Source of the DNA: JALZVT01 sp039029135
GTDB taxonomy: Bacteria > Pseudomonadota > Gammaproteobacteria > Pseudomonadales > Azotimanducaceae
Assembly: GCA_039029135.1 (NCBI GenBank)
Contig: JBCCGT010000023.1
Span: 1 to 64,000, forward strand
Length of the DNA stretch: 64,000 bases
Direction: 5' to 3'
Part shown: positions 62,083 to 64,000 of the stretch, piece after piece
Numbering within the stretch: the first letter of the stretch is position 1
How the letters are laid out: each line of letters begins with the position of its first letter
The notes under the pieces: generated by a model
Told to the model about the DNA's origin: nothing
The model's database searches: none
What the model saw: the letters and a program-made list of their open reading frames with translations, nothing else
Made by a program: the position numbers and the translations under genes

Positions 62083-62100
62083 CGGTCTGAGGAACCCGCG

Positions 62101-64000
62101 GTGTTAACCGGTCGGCTATCCATGCGACGTCAATTCGGCAGTTCACAGCCGCCGCTGCTAACCGGGCTTCGCGCAGTCTCCCATGCGCTGCTCGGCACCG
62201 TTTGTTTCGCGCACGCCGCCGTCCCTTCGGCGCACGCGGCAGGCGCTTTCGCGCAAGCCACAGGCGCTGAGATCGTCTTCGAGGATGTTTCAGAGCGGGC
62301 CGGCATAGCTCGCGTGGGCGCGACGGCCGCATCCGCCTGGGGAGACCTGAACGCCGACGGCTGGCCCGACCTGTGGGTCTCCAACCATCACGCCCATGCG
62401 CCCAACCTCTACATCAATCAGCGTGACGGCACCTTCGTCGACGCGGCAGTGCGGCTGTCCGATGCCGCCGCTCGCGGCGCGTCGGGCTGGCCCGATTTTC
62501 ACGGCGCCGCCTGGGGCGATGCAGACAACGACGGCGATCAGGACCTGCTGATCATCAGTGGCGGCGGCGCCGGTAGAGGCGCAAGCGCCAACCACTTCTA
62601 TCGCAACGACGGCGAAGTACTTCGCCAGCTCGCCGTGTCTGCCGGCATCGACTATCCGCTGGGCCGCGGACGCACACCACTGTGGTTCGACGCCGACGGC
62701 GACGGCCGCCTCGACGCGCTGGTAATGAACAAGCATCGCGCCGAGGCGCCCAGCGCCGTCTTCGTTCAGAGCGACAGCGGACGCTTCGAGCCTGCGCCGC
62801 TCGTGGACGCCGAGCCCGGTTGGCTCGACGAGATGTTCGAATTGATCAATCGCTGGTTCGGCGGCGAGGCGGAACAGTTTACGGCGAGCATCGAGTTTCC
62901 ACTGCTCACCGGGCAGACAGCCAAGGGGGCGCCGCGGCTCGCCACTCTGGACGCGCGCGGCACCACACGCGTCTGGGACGGCGCTGCTCTGCGCGGCACG
63001 GGCGAGACGCTGCCCGCGGTCACCGCCGTTCAGGATGCCGCGGTCGCAGACTTCGACGGCGATGGCGCTCTCGATTGGTTCTTGCTGCGCTCCAGACCCG
63101 GGGCACAGGAAGTGCGATTCGCGCCCCAAGCGATCGCGATGAAACTATCCGCCAACGCGGACAAGCCAAAGGGTCTGAAGCTAACCACGCCCGGCGATCT
63201 GAGCGTCTCGATCTTTCGCCCCTGGATGGATCCCACGGATGCCCGCGGCAACGAACCGCTCGCGCTGTATCGCGGCGATGAGCGAGTGGAGACGCTCGCC
63301 AGCAACCATCGGTTCGATGCGGCCGACGAAGCGCTGCGAGTCGCGCCGGGAATGCCCAACGGCGTCGCCGGTGTGCGCGTGACCTTCGACGCCGCAACCA
63401 GCACCTGGACGCTGATGACGAGCGCGGGTCAGGTGAACTATGAGTTCACCGCAAGCCAACCATTCGAGGGATTCGAGACGATCGGCTTCAAGTCCTTCGA
63501 TGGCGCCATGCAGGATGCGATGCTCTGGTCCGGCAGTCGCCTGGAGGAACTGAAGCGAGGCGACACGCCCTGCCAGTCAGTCGCCGCCGCCGATTTCGAC
63601 AACGATACCGACGTCGACATGTACCTCGTCTGTGCAACGCCCGCCGGCGACGCCGATGACCTGCTGTTGCTCAACGTCGACGGCCGCTTCGAAGTCCAGG
63701 TCATGCCCGCAGTGCCCGGGCGCGGCAACCAGGTCGCCGCCGCGGACTACGACAACGATGGCTTCGTCGATCTCGCGATCACCAACGGCGCCGGGCCGCC
63801 GCCATTCGCGGATCGCGGTCGCCAGACGCTGTTGCGCAACAGGGGAAACGACAATCACTGGATTGCCCTGGAACTCGTGGGCACGCGCAGCAATCGAGAC
63901 GGCGTGGGCGCGCGCGTTACACTGAGCGCCGGCGGCAAGCAGCAGGTACGGCTGCAGGACAACGGCATACACAGCTTCTCGCAGGATCACGATCGCCTGC
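62101..64000 (+). CDS. Secreted FG-GAP/UnbV beta-propeller protein (C-terminus beyond window)
   Basis: Partial gene, at least 633 codons. The GTG at 62101 has GAGGA seven bases upstream; an in-frame ATG at 62122 lacks one. A signal region (ALLGTVCFAHAAVPSAHA) is followed by FG-GAP calcium loops (DLNADGWPDLW, DADNDGDQDLL, DADGDGRLDAL, DFDGDGALDWF, DFDNDTDVDMYL, DYDNDGFVDLA). An insertion of about 150 residues lies between blades, and an ASPIC/UnbV domain (SNRDGVGARV) is cut off by the window end. Its layout matches the protein at 3060-5096, including the insertion and a Cys pair flanking the D-x-DVD blade. Function unknown beyond an exported calcium-binding propeller. Confidence 0.85.
   Translation, partial: MLTGRLSMRRQFGSSQPPLLTGLRAVSHALLGTVCFAHAAVPSAHAAGAFAQATGAEIVFEDVSERAGIARVGATAASAWGDLNADGWPDLWVSNHHAHAPNLYINQRDGTFVDAAVRLSDAAARGASGWPDFHGAAWGDADNDGDQDLLIISGGGAGRGASANHFYRNDGEVLRQLAVSAGIDYPLGRGRTPLWFDADGDGRLDALVMNKHRAEAPSAVFVQSDSGRFEPAPLVDAEPGWLDEMFELINRWFGGEAEQFTASIEFPLLTGQTAKGAPRLATLDARGTTRVWDGAALRGTGETLPAVTAVQDAAVADFDGDGALDWFLLRSRPGAQEVRFAPQAIAMKLSANADKPKGLKLTTPGDLSVSIFRPWMDPTDARGNEPLALYRGDERVETLASNHRFDAADEALRVAPGMPNGVAGVRVTFDAATSTWTLMTSAGQVNYEFTASQPFEGFETIGFKSFDGAMQDAMLWSGSRLEELKRGDTPCQSVAAADFDNDTDVDMYLVCATPAGDADDLLLLNVDGRFEVQVMPAVPGRGNQVAAADYDNDGFVDLAITNGAGPPPFADRGRQTLLRNRGNDNHWIALELVGTRSNRDGVGARVTLSAGGKQQVRLQDNGIHSFSQDHDRL

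Overview
The window is a GC-rich (roughly 60-65 % by eye) bacterial chromosome segment devoted almost entirely to surface and secreted biology. There is no rRNA, tRNA, CRISPR array, phage gene or recognisable transposase, and no taxonomic marker. The XrtA-type exopolysaccharide machinery, the Wzm/Wzt transporter and the secreted FG-GAP/UnbV proteins alongside bacterial sulfotransferases together suggest an aquatic gammaproteobacterium. That placement is inference.

Layout. (1) 71-8192, minus strand: a secreted repeat protein whose last domain is cut short near the window edge, then a tightly packed five-gene operon. The operon reads glucose-1-phosphate cytidylyltransferase, sugar C-methyltransferase, sulfotransferase, secreted FG-GAP/UnbV protein, sulfotransferase, and ends in a terminator at 2068-2099. 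(2) 8788-30561, plus strand: two secreted multidomain proteins with related N-termini. The second is an 18.2-kb gene for about 6070 residues with a clean higher-order repeat of about 2.0 kb and an SGNH-hydrolase-like C-terminal domain. A small secreted protein follows. (3) 31143-34042, minus strand: a DUF4910-type peptidase-like protein, an SDR oxidoreductase and a third sulfotransferase. (4) 34429-47456, plus strand: two secreted FG-GAP/UnbV proteins (about 3293 and 977 residues) extended by PKD repeats, Ig-like domains and a discoidin-like module with a conserved cysteine pair. (5) 47520-49875, minus strand: a fourth sulfotransferase and a polyprenyl-phosphate sugar transferase that starts polysaccharide synthesis. 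(6) 50590-60014, plus strand: polysaccharide export lipoprotein, outer-membrane barrel, chain-length determinant, tyrosine kinase and XrtA-type ATPase, then a sugar-nucleotide epimerase, an RfbC-like epimerase and an ABC polysaccharide exporter (Wzm/Wzt). (7) 60126-61853, minus strand: hexapeptide acyltransferase and family-2 glycosyltransferase. (8) 62101 to the window end, plus strand: another FG-GAP/UnbV protein, cut by the edge.

How it may fit together. The window encodes initiation, nucleotide-sugar supply, polymerisation control and two export routes for surface polysaccharide. It also carries four PAPS-type sulfotransferases and seven secreted proteins built from repeated beta-sandwich or beta-propeller domains. 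Two of the sulfotransferases are translationally coupled to a secreted FG-GAP protein. My working hypothesis is a sulfated-glycan or sulfated-glycoprotein surface matrix, in which the giant proteins are the scaffold or binding partners. The sequence shows the proximity and the coupling; the sulfation target and matrix role are inferred.

The most unusual features are the phase-locked 2-kb super-repeat of the 6070-residue protein, an approximately 185-residue module (motif DWxHWG) shared by three genes that I cannot assign to a named family, and the cysteine-pair discoidin-like module shared by the two FG-GAP/PKD proteins.
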